The notes under the pieces are model-generated. The model worked only from the letters and a program-made list of their open reading frames with translations, was not told the DNA's origin and did no database searches. A stretch of DNA of 64,000 nt from Colias croceus (Eukaryota > Arthropoda > Insecta > Lepidoptera > Pieridae). Positions within the stretch are counted from its first letter, which is position 1. Every line of letters begins with the position of its first letter. The position numbers and the translations under genes are program-made. This document shows, in pieces, positions 23,983-35,900 of this stretch. Location of the stretch: NCBI RefSeq assembly GCF_905220415.1, contig NC_059555.1:3038001-3102000 (forward strand). The letters run 5' to 3'.

Positions 23983-26745
23983 CTAGTTTGTATATAAGAC
24001 TGGGCATATCGGCGGGGGTCGCCTCTTATCTGGGAATTTACTTTTAGTTGCGGGAAGGCTTTTATGCTTCTTCAACATTGCCCGGAGTATATACATTTTG
24101 CGCACTGTAAGTACCTTAAAGTCAGTGTATACTTGTTTCGTTGGGTATCTGAAGGGTTTGTTGAGAAGAGATTTAATCACTGCTCTTTGAGCTCGTTCAG
24201 CTTGTAGAATATTGTTTTTCGGAGCACCTCCCCAGACAGTGATGCAGTAACCAATAATTGATTCGCATAATGCGGTGTACACTATTTTAAGAACACCTTT
24301 ATTGGCAGGGATCCGTAATTTCTTAAAAACAAATATTAACTTACGTATTCGCGAAGAGATGGCTTCAAGGTGCTGTTTCCAGGAGAGGCAAGAGTCTAAC
24401 CAGACTCCGAGATATTTTACCGAGACGGCTCTATCTATGGATATACAATTGCAGGTATTTACTCTATCGCACGAGTGGGCTATAATTTTGAAAGAAGGTT
24501 CAGGTGGAATAGCAGATATTTTACTGGCAAAGGTAATAAATTTAGATTTTTTAATATTTAAGGTCAGGAAGTTTGAAGAAAGCCAATTTTGAACAACACT
24601 TAAAGCACCTTCCGCTCCTTTCTTTGCCTCATCCCAGTCACGGCCACTCACTAAAAGTACAGTATCATCAGCATATGCTATGATACGTGTAGAAGGATAA
24701 GCAAGTTGGCAAAGATCGTTAACATATATTTGAAAAAGGAGCGGAGATAGTAAACTCCCTTGGGGTAAGCCAAATTCCAAACATTCTTCAGTGCTGATAT
24801 GACTACCAATCTTAACGGATTGAGTTCTATTCGAGAGGAAATCTTCTAGTAGTTTGTAAGCTGTTCCCCGGATACCAATTCGCTCGAGCTTTTTTAGTAG
24901 GATAGGGATAGAGATAGTATCAAAAGCTTTGGACAAGTCGAGGAATATGCCAATACACTTAAGTTTGTTGTCGATATTTTTAACTAAAAATTCTAGAAGT
25001 GCAGCGACTGCATTTTCTGTTGACATGCCCTTTCGGAAACCAAACTGATTGTCAGCGATGATTTTATATTTCTCAAGGTAGCTATTCATGTTCTTGTATA
25101 TTATTCTTTCTAAAATTTTGGAGATAGCAGGCAGTACTGAAATTGGTCTGTAATTATTAATACTATCTCTATCCCCAGCCTTGAAAACCGGATGTACGAT
25201 GGCCTTTTTGAGAGCTGTAGGAAAAATACCCGTAGTTAAAGCAAGATTACAGATGTGTGTGATGGGAGGTACTAGTTTAGGTCTAGTAGCGTTAAGTAAT
25301 TTGGGGGTAATGCCATCCCACCCAGGGGCACTATCAATGCGGAGGTTACTTACTATACCATCAACTGTATTTTCATCGGTCTCCAAGAAAACGATCGAAT
25401 TAGGCATTGAGCAATTTAAACTTAAGTTTGTAAATTTGCGTTGACTTGTTGCATCTATTTTATTTGCCATATTATTTCCTACGCTGGCGAAGAAGCTATT
25501 TATAGTATTAACTGATTCCAGGGGGTTACTATGCATGTTGAGGAGTTCAGTGCATGATGAGGTACATGAATCCTGATCTAACACGTTACGGACAGCTCCC
25601 CACATTTTTTTAGTGTCCTTACCGGCCTCGACGAATAATTTTTCTTCGAACTCCCGTCTTACTTTTTTGAGTAGGTTGTTGCAGAAGTTACGGTAACGTA
25701 AGTATGTTAATTTTAAAGTAGTATTTTTAGGGTTTTTATTTGATTTATAATGCATCCTGTCTCTATTGCGTATACATCTGAGAAGGCCAATTGTCATCCA
25801 CGGTTTTTTGAGTCTAAGCTTAGAGGGAATAGGTCTAAGTATAGTATTCTTAGTCAAAATAGGCGAAAGTAGGTGGAGTAGTCTATTCATGGCTGTGTTA
25901 GCATCCGTACAACTGAGAACACTCGATAAATCGCATTGTTGAATATCATGAACGGTTTCTGTAAAATTTAAGTGGGGACGATTAAAGTGAGTGATTTTAT
26001 TAGTCAATTTTATTTCTAAGTTCAATAGTAAAGCCGAATGATCAGTTATAGATGTTTTTAGTATAAGAGATGTGGGAACATAGGTTGATTTTATAAATAT
26101 ATGATCTAGACAATTATCTAACCGAGTTGCGAGGTGGTGAGCTGGAAGAAGCCCATGCGAGGCCATAAAGTTTAAGTAATGATTTGATCGATGATCACAG
26201 TTATTTGGAGTTATATTAATGTTCAAATCACCAATTAATGAAATATTACTAAATTGTTTATAATTTATTAAAATGCAATCTAAGCTGTCTAAAAAATTGT
26301 CTATGTTTTTATGGCATGGGGATCTATATATAGCAACTAATATAATTTTATTGTATATATTGCATACTAGGCCACTTGCATCAGTGAGATTCGGTTCATG
26401 AACATCAAAACTTAAAGAGTTTTTGATATATAGGACTACTCCATCATTTTTATTTATGACTTTTGATGTGTGGACTGAGGTATATCCCTTTATTTGAGGA
26501 ATAATAGAAGACTTTTGCAGCCAACATTCTGTTAAAATGATTACATCTAAGTTGATTTTCATCGCTACGAGTAGGCAAAGTAAATCGTTGAAATTTTTGG
26601 TAATGCTTCTAATATTAATGTGCATTATGTTAAACGAGCTTTCAGTAAGATTTATATATTTTGAACATTGTTCTGGAAAGCATGTATATGAAGAGCAGAC
26701 AATGAAATTGTCCAACTCATCGTTTATATCATTTACAGGAGCCAT
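23983..26745 (-). CDS. LINE ORF2: AP-type endonuclease and reverse transcriptase, C-terminus truncated
   Basis: 920 aa. The N-terminal endonuclease has INIRS near 43-47, LTECWL at 71-76, GDLNIN at 172-177 and DHS at 235-237, as in apurinic-type LINE nucleases. The reverse transcriptase has NYRPIS at 531-536, FLDLSKAFDT at 601-610, GLPQGS at 659-664 and the catalytic YADD at 691-694, then the KYLG segment of the thumb. It would nick target DNA and prime reverse transcription of element RNA. The protein ends soon after KRRPPP, with the stop codon (TAG) falling in the array phrase agctag. Related ORF2 proteins normally run several tens of residues further, so the C-terminus looks cut off by the array junction. 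Confidence 0.9.
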   Translation of the reverse strand: MAPVNDINDELDNFIVCSSYTCFPEQCSKYINLTESSFNIMHINIRSITKNFNDLLCLLVAMKINLDVIILTECWLQKSSIIPQIKGYTSVHTSKVINKNDGVVLYIKNSLSFDVHEPNLTDASGLVCNIYNKIILVAIYRSPCHKNIDNFLDSLDCILINYKQFSNISLIGDLNINITPNNCDHRSNHYLNFMASHGLLPAHHLATRLDNCLDHIFIKSTYVPTSLILKTSITDHSALLLNLEIKLTNKITHFNRPHLNFTETVHDIQQCDLSSVLSCTDANTAMNRLLHLLSPILTKNTILRPIPSKLRLKKPWMTIGLLRCIRNRDRMHYKSNKNPKNTTLKLTYLRYRNFCNNLLKKVRREFEEKLFVEAGKDTKKMWGAVRNVLDQDSCTSSCTELLNMHSNPLESVNTINSFFASVGNNMANKIDATSQRKFTNLSLNCSMPNSIVFLETDENTVDGIVSNLRIDSAPGWDGITPKLLNATRPKLVPPITHICNLALTTGIFPTALKKAIVHPVFKAGDRDSINNYRPISVLPAISKILERIIYKNMNSYLEKYKIIADNQFGFRKGMSTENAVAALLEFLVKNIDNKLKCIGIFLDLSKAFDTISIPILLKKLERIGIRGTAYKLLEDFLSNRTQSVKIGSHISTEECLEFGLPQGSLLSPLLFQIYVNDLCQLAYPSTRIIAYADDTVLLVSGRDWDEAKKGAEGALSVVQNWLSSNFLTLNIKKSKFITFASKISAIPPEPSFKIIAHSCDRVNTCNCISIDRAVSVKYLGVWLDSCLSWKQHLEAISSRIRKLIFVFKKLRIPANKGVLKIVYTALCESIIGYCITVWGGAPKNNILQAERAQRAVIKSLLNKPFRYPTKQVYTDFKVLTVRKMYILRAMLKKHKSLPATKSKFPDKRRPPPICPVLYTN

Positions 26746-27220
26746 TGAGTATAGGTAATAGACTTAATAATAATTGACTGTAGGAAGTGATTTTGTTTTG
26801 GAAAGCTAAGCAATTTTTACTTAAATATACACGCGATGAGTTATGTATGGAGATAAGGAGAGAGAATGTGTTTATTGAAGTGCAAGTCTTATGTGTTAAA
26901 TTAGTGCGAGAGAACCGATAAATGTTATTAAATTTTAAACAAGGTATAGAGTGAAGAGGGTGGTATAGTTTAACATTATGTGTTTTTTTGTTTGTATGTG
27001 TGTTAAGTAGTGAGTGCAAGTATGCTGAAGTTATAAATGGGAAATAAAAATGTGTTTTTAAATTGTATATGTGTGTAATCCTTTCTGTATAGATATTTTT
27101 AATTACATTAATTATAACTATTATAATGAAATATGATCGATTTACAAAGGTTATGCTGAATACACAGGTTATGTATACGACATTATATACTACAAATGCT
27201 TCAAAAAATTTGGGATATAG

Positions 27221-28198
27221 TCATTGATTAGTATTGTTTAGTAATTGTAACTCACGCAATGTTTGTTCTGTCTTAACGAGGATTTGTTTGGCGCCTGGCA
27301 TTTTTCTTAGAAATATATTTCCATTTGTGGTCCAACAGAAATTGTAATTATTATGTTTTGCAAATTCCTTGGCAGCAAGAAACAGCTTTCTCGAGCTAGC
27401 GTAAAGGTGTTCCGATACATATATGGGGCGATCTTCTCCCGGCAAGCCGATACTATGAGTAGTAAGGCGATGATCTTTCGCATGTTTTTTATTGAAGGTT
27501 CTTAGGGAGGTAACAATTTGATTTTTTAATTGCACGTTACTAAGCTCGGCGACGATGGGTCTAATGGTTCCTGTTTTACCTGGTAATCGATATACATCCC
27601 GGATATTTGTTTCAACCAGCGTCACGTCGACTGCGGAACAAACTTTTTTAACTATGCTTGACAGTTGTGATATGGATTCTTTGTCCTCTGGTGGAATGTT
27701 GCGTATTTCGATTGTAGAAGCCCTAGTTGAGCGCTGGATATCCTGTAATTTTGTTTCGAGGCACTTAATACTTTCTCTGTATATTTGTTTCTCTTTTTGT
27801 AAAGTTTCAATTTGTTTAAGCATGTCATCATACTGTTTATTAATAAAGGTAATAGTTTTTTCGATTTCAAGATTAGATTTTTGTATAGCAATGTTTTGTA
27901 GTTTTATTTCAGCCATTTCGGAAGATAGTTTATTTAAAGCTGAGGTTTGGTCATCACAGAATTTCTTAAGAAACGATTCTTGTTCATTTTTCCATGCTTT
28001 CAATATTTGGTGTATGTCGATAGAAGTATCCTTGGTATCCGAGTCCGGGGAAGAGCAGGGACGAGGACGTTTTTGGCGCATTGTTGTATTTACATTGGCA
28101 CTAGGACTGCTTGATATCAGTTGCGGAATGTCCGATTCAGACATTGTTTGAGTAATATTGCTGGAGGTAGACGGAGGTGAGCGTTGAACGCGAGGCAT
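27221..28198 (-). CDS. LINE ORF1 protein (coiled coil, FP-like C-terminal domain)
   Basis: 325 aa. The first ~60 residues are Ser/Pro-rich and low in complexity. Residues ~75-160 form a long Lys/Glu/Gln-rich stretch with leucine-type spacing, expected to be a coiled coil. From ~160 a globular region starts with IEIRNIP and contains RDVYRLPGK and RPIVAEL. This layout matches ORF1 proteins of lepidopteran CR1/Daphne-type LINEs, whose C-terminal part resembles an FP-like fold; such proteins bind element RNA and act as chaperones. No CCHC zinc knuckle is visible. The family assignment is from memory of domain order, not a search. The plus-strand frame over 27,555-28,151 is a shadow. Confidence 0.8.
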   Translation of the reverse strand: MPRVQRSPPSTSSNITQTMSESDIPQLISSSPSANVNTTMRQKRPRPCSSPDSDTKDTSIDIHQILKAWKNEQESFLKKFCDDQTSALNKLSSEMAEIKLQNIAIQKSNLEIEKTITFINKQYDDMLKQIETLQKEKQIYRESIKCLETKLQDIQRSTRASTIEIRNIPPEDKESISQLSSIVKKVCSAVDVTLVETNIRDVYRLPGKTGTIRPIVAELSNVQLKNQIVTSLRTFNKKHAKDHRLTTHSIGLPGEDRPIYVSEHLYASSRKLFLAAKEFAKHNNYNFCWTTNGNIFLRKMPGAKQILVKTEQTLRELQLLNNTNQ

Positions 28199-28667
28199 GA
28201 TACCAGTGCCAAGGTATACTAGATCTTAACACTTACGCGCGTTGAGTCGTTTATGCAGTGAGTACAGCGTAAATGACCTTCAATCAGCAAGGCTCGTGAC
28301 GTGATCTTCGTAGTACGGGACAGCAATAATTATGGCTACTGTCTTTTTCTCGCAGAGGTGACGGAGTGCGGCGGAGAAAGACTTCGTCGTAGCGGCGCCG
28401 TAGAGCGATGGACGCAAGATTGGTCACTTCGTCACTATTTTTAAGAGTTAAAGTCGCGCACACGATTAAATTTACAAGAAACAAAAACACGTCTGCTCGC
28501 TGTCACAGTTTGGACGGAAATCATCAATCAATATGTACGAATACTCTTCTTAGTGTCAAGTCAATTTTTTGGATTGTAGTTGGAATTAGAACTGTATACG
28601 AATATAAAGTTACAGTCGAATTGAGGGAAAAAGGTATGAATTTCATTAGAAGTTAATTTCTTTTTAG

Positions 28668-29958
28668 ATTTCCAAAATGTGTCCACCAGAAATTGAAGTG
28701 GCATGTCGCAACAGTTCCGAATCATCGACTATCTCAGGGCCAGCAGATGCTATGAAGGAGTTTGTTGATTCTCTGACCGCGAAGGGCATATTTGCTAAGG
28801 AAGTCCCATGTTCCAACATCGCGTATCACTCAAGATATATTGCTGACGCAGGTAAAAACAATGATTCGTTTATCATTTTCGCATACCATATATGAAAAAT
28901 ATGTATATTATATTCCTCTTTTATTTTTTTCAGGACCTGGTCTTTTAAAATACTTAAGCGAAGTAATAAAGACTCCGCGACTGCGCTCCGAACGCTGGGT
29001 ATCAACATCTATTCCTGAAGAAAGATGGGAAGAGCCACTTGCAAAGTACTCCTCAGCGGAATATCACACCAATAACTTGCTTGTAATTTTTATTCTTTTT
29101 TTCACCATAGAGACGTTCGGTATCATAATTATTATTATTGTATATCAAAGTTGCTCTTTTGGCAGCTATGATTGAGAGAATATTTATAGAATTGATAAAT
29201 TGAATTTAATTTACTAGAAATCATATTTGTCTTCTCCAGAATCCAGTTCTATTCGAGGAGACATCTCAACATATACCACAGAATGCAGTGCTTGTCGAAG
29301 TAGCACCACACGGTCTTTTGCAAGCAATCCTGAAACGTTCTTTACCTAACTGTACAAATATACCACTCACTCGCCGAGGCCATGCCGATAATGTCGTACA
29401 TTTATTGGAAGCCATTGGAAAGTAAGTTATGATGAACTTAGTAAAATTCACAATAATATAACCTGCAAAGTAATCAACAACGCTAAAACTAAAACATTGA
29501 AATATTCACTAATATATTTAAATATAAATAAATAAATAAATATTTCGGGACAATTTTCATACACGGCACGATCTGATCCCATACTAAGCTTTCGCTTGTG
29601 TTATGGAAACCAGATGGCTGATAAACATTTTAAATAAATACTTATATATAATATAATTAACACCCAGACACCGAGCAAACATCTATGTTCATCACACAAA
29701 TATTTCAACACAACACGACCAGTTGTTTGGAAGGCAGGGTTACTAAGTACCATTCAAGCCAACCAGCCAGTGCCACCTATCTACCGAGTAATAAAATTTA
29801 AATTCATATTTCTAACATGTATATTATTTGATTTTTAGTGTGTTTATGGAAGGATACTACCCAAAGATACAGAACCTTTACCCGAAAGTAGAATTCCCTG
29901 TATCTACGGGAACACCGATGCTGGGACATTTGGTGGAATGGGCACAAACGGAAAAATG
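28668..29958 (+). CDS. Gene 1, C-terminal half of malonyl/acyl-transferase (MAT)
   Basis: Four exons encode the end of the acyl-transferase domain, which loads acyl groups from CoA onto the carrier protein. Visible hallmarks are ACRNS, TISGPAD and the catalytic-His segment IAYHSRYIADAG, followed by SAEYHTNNLLNPVLF and APHGLLQAILKRSL, all typical of animal FAS. The GHSxGE nucleophile lies in an upstream exon not present here. This is the best conserved part of the gene. The first ATG in it (28,677) is internal, because the frame runs back to the splice acceptor at 28,667. Confidence 0.88.
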
Positions 29959-32900
29959 GTATAGTAAAGTGTAGTAATATAAAAGTTTATTATATTATAA
30001 CTTTGAATCCTAAATTTTCAGTATCAGCTTCGTTTAGAAATTTTTTAATAGACCAAAAAAACCTTGAACTCAAAAATCAAATCAAAAATTTTTTTTTTGG
30101 AATACAACAACACATTACAAAAACTTTATGCGCGATGGCACCCATAAAAGCTTAAATAAGCTGCGGCACAGGTGCCAACGCCCGCCTCCATACATTAGTA
30201 GTTCCACTAATCAAATTTTAACATTTATATCTCCAAAACAGAAACACAAAGTAATGATAAAAGTAAGTAAGACGATTTATACAAAATTAAAATGTGCAGG
30301 TATGTGTTTGTGAGAGAGTGTGAGAATGTTATATGTGTGAGTATGCGAGAGTGAGATTATGAGAGTTTGTGAGGTTGAGTGAGAAATGTAGAAGTTTAGA
30401 TGGTGGTTTAAATAATTAGTTGAACTAAGCTTAACGTTCCATATCAGCATTATAATGATATTATTATCTACGGTTTTAAAATAATTTACTTCGGTCGTCT
30501 GATAAATCCAATATTTCATTTATAGGAATCTACCTTTATACGTGTCTGCACATAGACAAATGGCAGCGGCCTGCAAATTCGTTCTTTCCATACACGATGA
30601 TGAACACAGCTATTTACGCGGACATATTATCAAAGGTAACACAAACAACTCGGTATAATGAGAAATAATATGTTTTATGGCACCGTAAAGTGACGAATTT
30701 TGCATCAAATGTTAAGTATCAGTGTGATGATTTATTCATAAAATAGGCTATAAATATAAAATTTAGCAACTTAATAACGTTCTAGTAACTTTATGTCTAT
30801 ATAATTATCTTCAGGCAAAAACTACTACCGATTCTCTGCTGCCCTGGTAGCGGTGTGGGACACTCTAGCTATGGTTTTGGGGCAGAAAAAGAAGAGTATA
30901 TCGGTTCAGTTCCAGAATATTCTGTTTTTATCTCAGCCTTTGTTACACAACATAAGACAACTACGCCTAACTGTAGCTCTACATAGAGGCACTGGAAAAT
31001 TTGAGGTAAAACACTTGTGTGTTTCATTAAATTCGAACATAATGTAGACACAATTACAAAGTTATAGAGCACGACTATTGAAATATTAAATTTAATAGAA
31101 GCAGACAAAATTAGCTGTAACACTAAAAAAAAGATGATACAATTGTATTTACCTACTAAAAAAACAATACTACTTATCTATTAAATACTGTAAATATCAT
31201 ATATACGCGGATGACTTACAGCTATACATCTCATTTCATCCAAGCCAGACTCATTCAGTAATTGCAAAGATCAACGATGACTTAAATAGAATATCTAGTT
31301 GGGCCGACTCTAACTCTCTAGTTCTCAATCCAATGAAGTCCAAATTTATGGTGTTGGGAACAAAAACGATGATCCAGAAAGTTTTATCGTATAACCCAGT
31401 TTTGCACATTAAATCTGAACCGATTGAGAGAGTTGTGTCGACGCGTAACTTAGGAGTCATACTGGATGATGGTATGCGTTTTGAGGACCACGTTCACGAA
31501 ATAGCGAGGAACTGTTTTTACAGGCTTAAAATTCTGTATCAAGTGCGTGATTTTCTAAGTGAAGATTTACGTGTGAGGCTTTGTGAAACTTTGATCTTAT
31601 CAAAATTTAATTATGCAGATGCACTATATGGGACAAGATTATTGGCAAGAACCGAACGCGTAATTAGGAGAGTCCATAATGCTTGTGCGCGTTTTTGCTA
31701 TTGTATCCTTCGAAGAGCGCATATCTCTCCATTTCTTAACAAATCCAACTCGCTATTTATGACTTTCAGGAGAGAACTACATTTTAGCGTACTTTTTTTC
31801 GGTGTTGTTAAGAACGGTAAACCTGCGTACTTGCATCATAAACTTGACTGGGCCAAAAATGATTATAATACTAGGTTCGCTAATTCCGGAAGCATTAAGT
31901 TATCGCAACATTTCTCTTCGTCATTTCGTGGTAGTTTCCGTTATGCTGCTTCAAAGTGCTGGAATAATTTACCTCCCCCTTTACGAAATCTTTCTTCAGT
32001 GCCATGTTTAAAAAAACGTCTGAGGTTTTTGTTGCTCCAGCATCAGAAGCAATTACCGATAGGAGTTAGGCCCGTCGCCACATATTTGAGCCATTGATCA
32101 TTTTAAGGTATTTTATTGTGTATTTATATAATATCTAACACTCTCCCACTGTTCGCAAAATAAAATTAAGGTGCACATTATATTTTTTCTCTACCTATGC
32201 TACATAAACACACTTTCATAATTATATGTATCATTTAATACTGAATCATTGCATCTGTACAGTCACGTGGTCTCCTCTGAAAATCAGTGCAATCATTTTA
32301 AATAATGGTTGCTGCTTTGCTGACGGGGAATCCTTTTTGCCTCCATTACTATCTTTTTTTTCTCTGTTTTATGTATTAATTACTAAGAGTTACATGGTGG
32401 CAAATAAAACGATTTCTATTTCTATTTCTACTTACAGGTTACTAATGAAGGCATTACTGTAGCTACTGGAGGTATTCAAGTAGTCGAAAAGAGCAAGAAC
32501 CATCGACTATTCAGGCTTCCAGCTGAACACAAAGAACCATTGACCCTCCAGACTGAAGATATCTACAAATTACTTTATACGCGCGATTATCACTACAGGT
32601 AAAATTTCCATTTTTTTTTAAAGTTACATTCTCACTAATAGACATTTCAGGCTAAATTACAACCAATGTACCAAGCCAAAAACGAAATTAAAAATAAATA
32701 AATATTTCAGGACAATATAGTAGAAATTGCCATTAATTTCGTTGTAATTAATGGCAATTTCTACAGTGATTAAAAACATTTTTCTTACAATACATCAAGG
32801 AATGTGTCTTAATTAACAAAGTGACTTTAATTTCAGGGACGATTTCCAGAGTATTAACGAAGCAAACCAGACGTTAACCGAGGCTAACATTCATTGGAAG

Positions 32901-35900
32901 AAAAATTGGGTTACCTTGATTGATGGTCTATTACAGTTAAATGCATTACGAGTTCCAAATAGTAGCGTGTCGCAACTAGACTCCATAAGGGAGATGCATA
33001 TAAATATTGACGAGCATAGGATATATTCCGACAGCAAAGTGCTAACAGCTGATGTTCTTGAAGTTTACGACTGTACTAGGTACGTTATTAAAGTATATTA
33101 TTATCCCACCAAAAACATTTTCATGTAAAATGTTGCCTAGACGAGCCCATATGACTCGCACTGTCAAAAAGTTATCAGATCTCATGTAGAGCCAAGCTTC
33201 TAACACCACACGCCCTAACTCTACAAGGCCTAACTTCACAAACTCTACACCTTAGTCAAAATATGTGGCTTGGCCATTTCGCTACATTCACATCGGCGTA
33301 AGGTGAAAAATTAATGATAAATGTTAAATAAACACAAAAGTTATGAACAGTGAGTTCATAACTTTTGTGTTATACAATAGTTCTTGTAGTAACGAACGGC
33401 CAAGCCACATATTTTGACTAAGGTGTAGAGTTTGTGAAGTTAGGCCTTGTAGAGTTAGGGCGTGTGGTGTTAGAAGCTTGGCTCTACATGAGATCTGATA
33501 ACTTTTTGACAGTGCGAGTCATATGGGCTCGTCTAGGCAACATTTTACATGAAAATGTTTTTGGTGGGATTTCATTTCTTTTTGTAAGTTGTTTGTAACA
33601 AAATTTTATATGTCGATTAAATTTTTAATTTTTTTTTAACAAGGAGTACCTATACAGTATACACATATATGTCTAGGGGAACCAAGTTTTAGATTATTAG
33701 ATTAGACCTCTAGCGTCATCAAAATTTAATTTAAAAGTACAGGTCTCATACAAACTCCCATCCCCTAGGGCCTAGTTTAAGGGGTTGGGGGATGAAAGTT
33801 ACAAGTTTTATAATTTTTTTGTTGTTTGTGTGCTAATACTAGCTTACATACAAAATTTCAGCTTTCTAGGACATTAGGAAATACCTTAAGAATTTTGATG
33901 ATCATCAGTGAGTCAGTGACGAAATTAGCGTTTTTTAGATATAAATAAAATCTGAAGTATAAAAGCTAATGTAATTAAAACTTAATATTTTCAATAAGTC
34001 CGCTATTGACAATATATCCCGAAAATTTTGTTGATCTAGCATAATCCAAACCCAATTTATGAGGGTTCAAAAAAACGTCGAAACGCTTCGAGAAAAGGTA
34101 GGTAGTGCCCGTGCGCTTCGCTTGTTCGCTTGGCTCGTCTTGGCGGGGGCACTACCGTGCCCCCAGATCAATACACATAATGAATATTTTCATGGTTAAT
34201 TAAGAATATTGAAACCATAAACAAACATATTAATTCATCTGTTTTTTTTCTGTTTAAGCAGGTAAAAACACATTGGACACATTAATTTATTGGTGATAGA
34301 CCAACATAAAGTTTAACTCATGGGATACATTTTATTTGAGAACAAAGGGTTCAAATATATAATTAAATGTGGTTTCTAAATAAGTTTTTTTGCTAAAATA
34401 AAACGCTTCTTCGAAGACCATACGTGTGACGCTACAGGTGGAGAGCTAATTGTAATTAATTAAAATTTCATATATTAATTCACACCTTTTTTACAGGTGT
34501 GGTGGTGTCCTTATAGAAAATCTAAGATTCCAGGATTTGCCTTTGGCAAAACAGGACAGCATTGCCATTAAGTACTTGCAATTTGTACCACATATTACAA
34601 ATAACCAGTTAAATGTAGGTGACAATACACAAAAACACATTTGTAAGGTTTTCAAATATAAAATTTTAATATGACTTAATATTTTTAGGAAGCATCTGCG
34701 CTATGTGTACTTCTTCAAATAGTCGCTGAAAATGTGAATAATAATGAAATAACTGCGGTTAAAATATATAATAACGCTGGTAAATTTGACTGGCTTAATG
34801 AAATGAAAAACGAAAGTTCTGATGTTAAAATTAACTTTCTTGAACATGAACACGGGTAAACGCAGGTATTAACGACCCCTCTAAGGCAATTTCAAAATCA
34901 ACCATATTTTTTAAGTATACTGGTTCTTCTAAAGATTTATAATTTCATTTTATATGGTAGTGTTATGTATAAAAAATGTATTTATTGAAGCAAATACATT
35001 CTAATAAAGGATTATCTTGTAAAAAATAATTTACAATGTGACTTAGTCGATTGTTGCTATTACCGACCCATAAAAACGGCTGTGCAGCTATTAACGATTT
35101 TTATGCAGCTATTCCCGATCGTATGTGAGAGGAAGTCTTTTTCCAGCAATGGAATGTATAGAAGCTAGTGATGATGATGATTACCGATCTTAATAAAATG
35201 AAATAAAAATGCAAATATATTCGTATTTTTTTATTGTAGTTATTTTTAATAAAACAAATGAGTACTTTTTAGTAATGAACTAAATAATTAAGTATAAACT
35301 TTTAAATTAATCAACATAATACTATTAATATATGTACATATATTAAATTAAGGATTTCAAACTCTAGGATATTTCGTTATGCTATTTGATTGATTGCTTC
35401 GGCGAGTTGTGTTTTACTGAATACTTTTCGCCGCTTTCGTGGCTCCATATTTCTGGAAAAAATATACCTAATTATATGTTTTATGTTAATTTAACCTAAA
35501 AAAAATATAATTTTTAATAGGCACCTATTATGTCATAAAAGTAATAAAAATATATTTGCACGCTCAATTACGAGCAGAATGTTTAAGGATCAATATTATC
35601 TGTATATACAAACATCTTTATTCTACATTCTGCAAATAAAGCAATTTGAATTTGAATTTGTAGATGAGAAACTAAACAATCTATATTCGATCGGTAATAG
35701 CTTCCTATAGTTGCTATTGCCGACCCACACGGGTCGGTATTAAAGTATGTAAGTATAAACCTAAATTGTATTACCGACCCATAAAAAAATGGTTATTTTA
35801 ATTCATTTGACCATCAGACTATAAAATAGATTATAATTGATTAATGTCATACAAAATATGAACAAATGCATATTGTTTAAACAAAAAAAAACAATGATTT

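Larger units (their letters stand above)
23983..28480 (-). mobile_element. CR1/Jockey-superfamily LINE, both ORFs open, 3' end missing
   Basis: The element reads on the minus strand: a 5' leader (about 28,480-28,199), ORF1 (28,198-27,221), a ~475 bp inter-ORF gap, and ORF2 (26,745-23,983). The 5' boundary is approximate. ORF2 stops at the junction with the satellite array with no 3' UTR or tail repeat. Loss of the 3' end is unusual for a LINE, since normal truncation is at the 5' end. Both ORFs are uninterrupted, so the copy is young or the family recently active. Confidence 0.85.

Noticed and set aside
27555..28151. 198-codon plus-strand open frame
   Set aside because: It is the antisense shadow of LINE ORF1, which has clear coiled-coil and domain features on the minus strand.
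29040..29175. Extension of the gene 1 exon past 29,082 in an open frame
   Set aside because: The frame runs into low-complexity Phe/Ile text. The gt at 29,083 with the acceptor at 29,239 restores the FAS sequence NNLLNPVLF.
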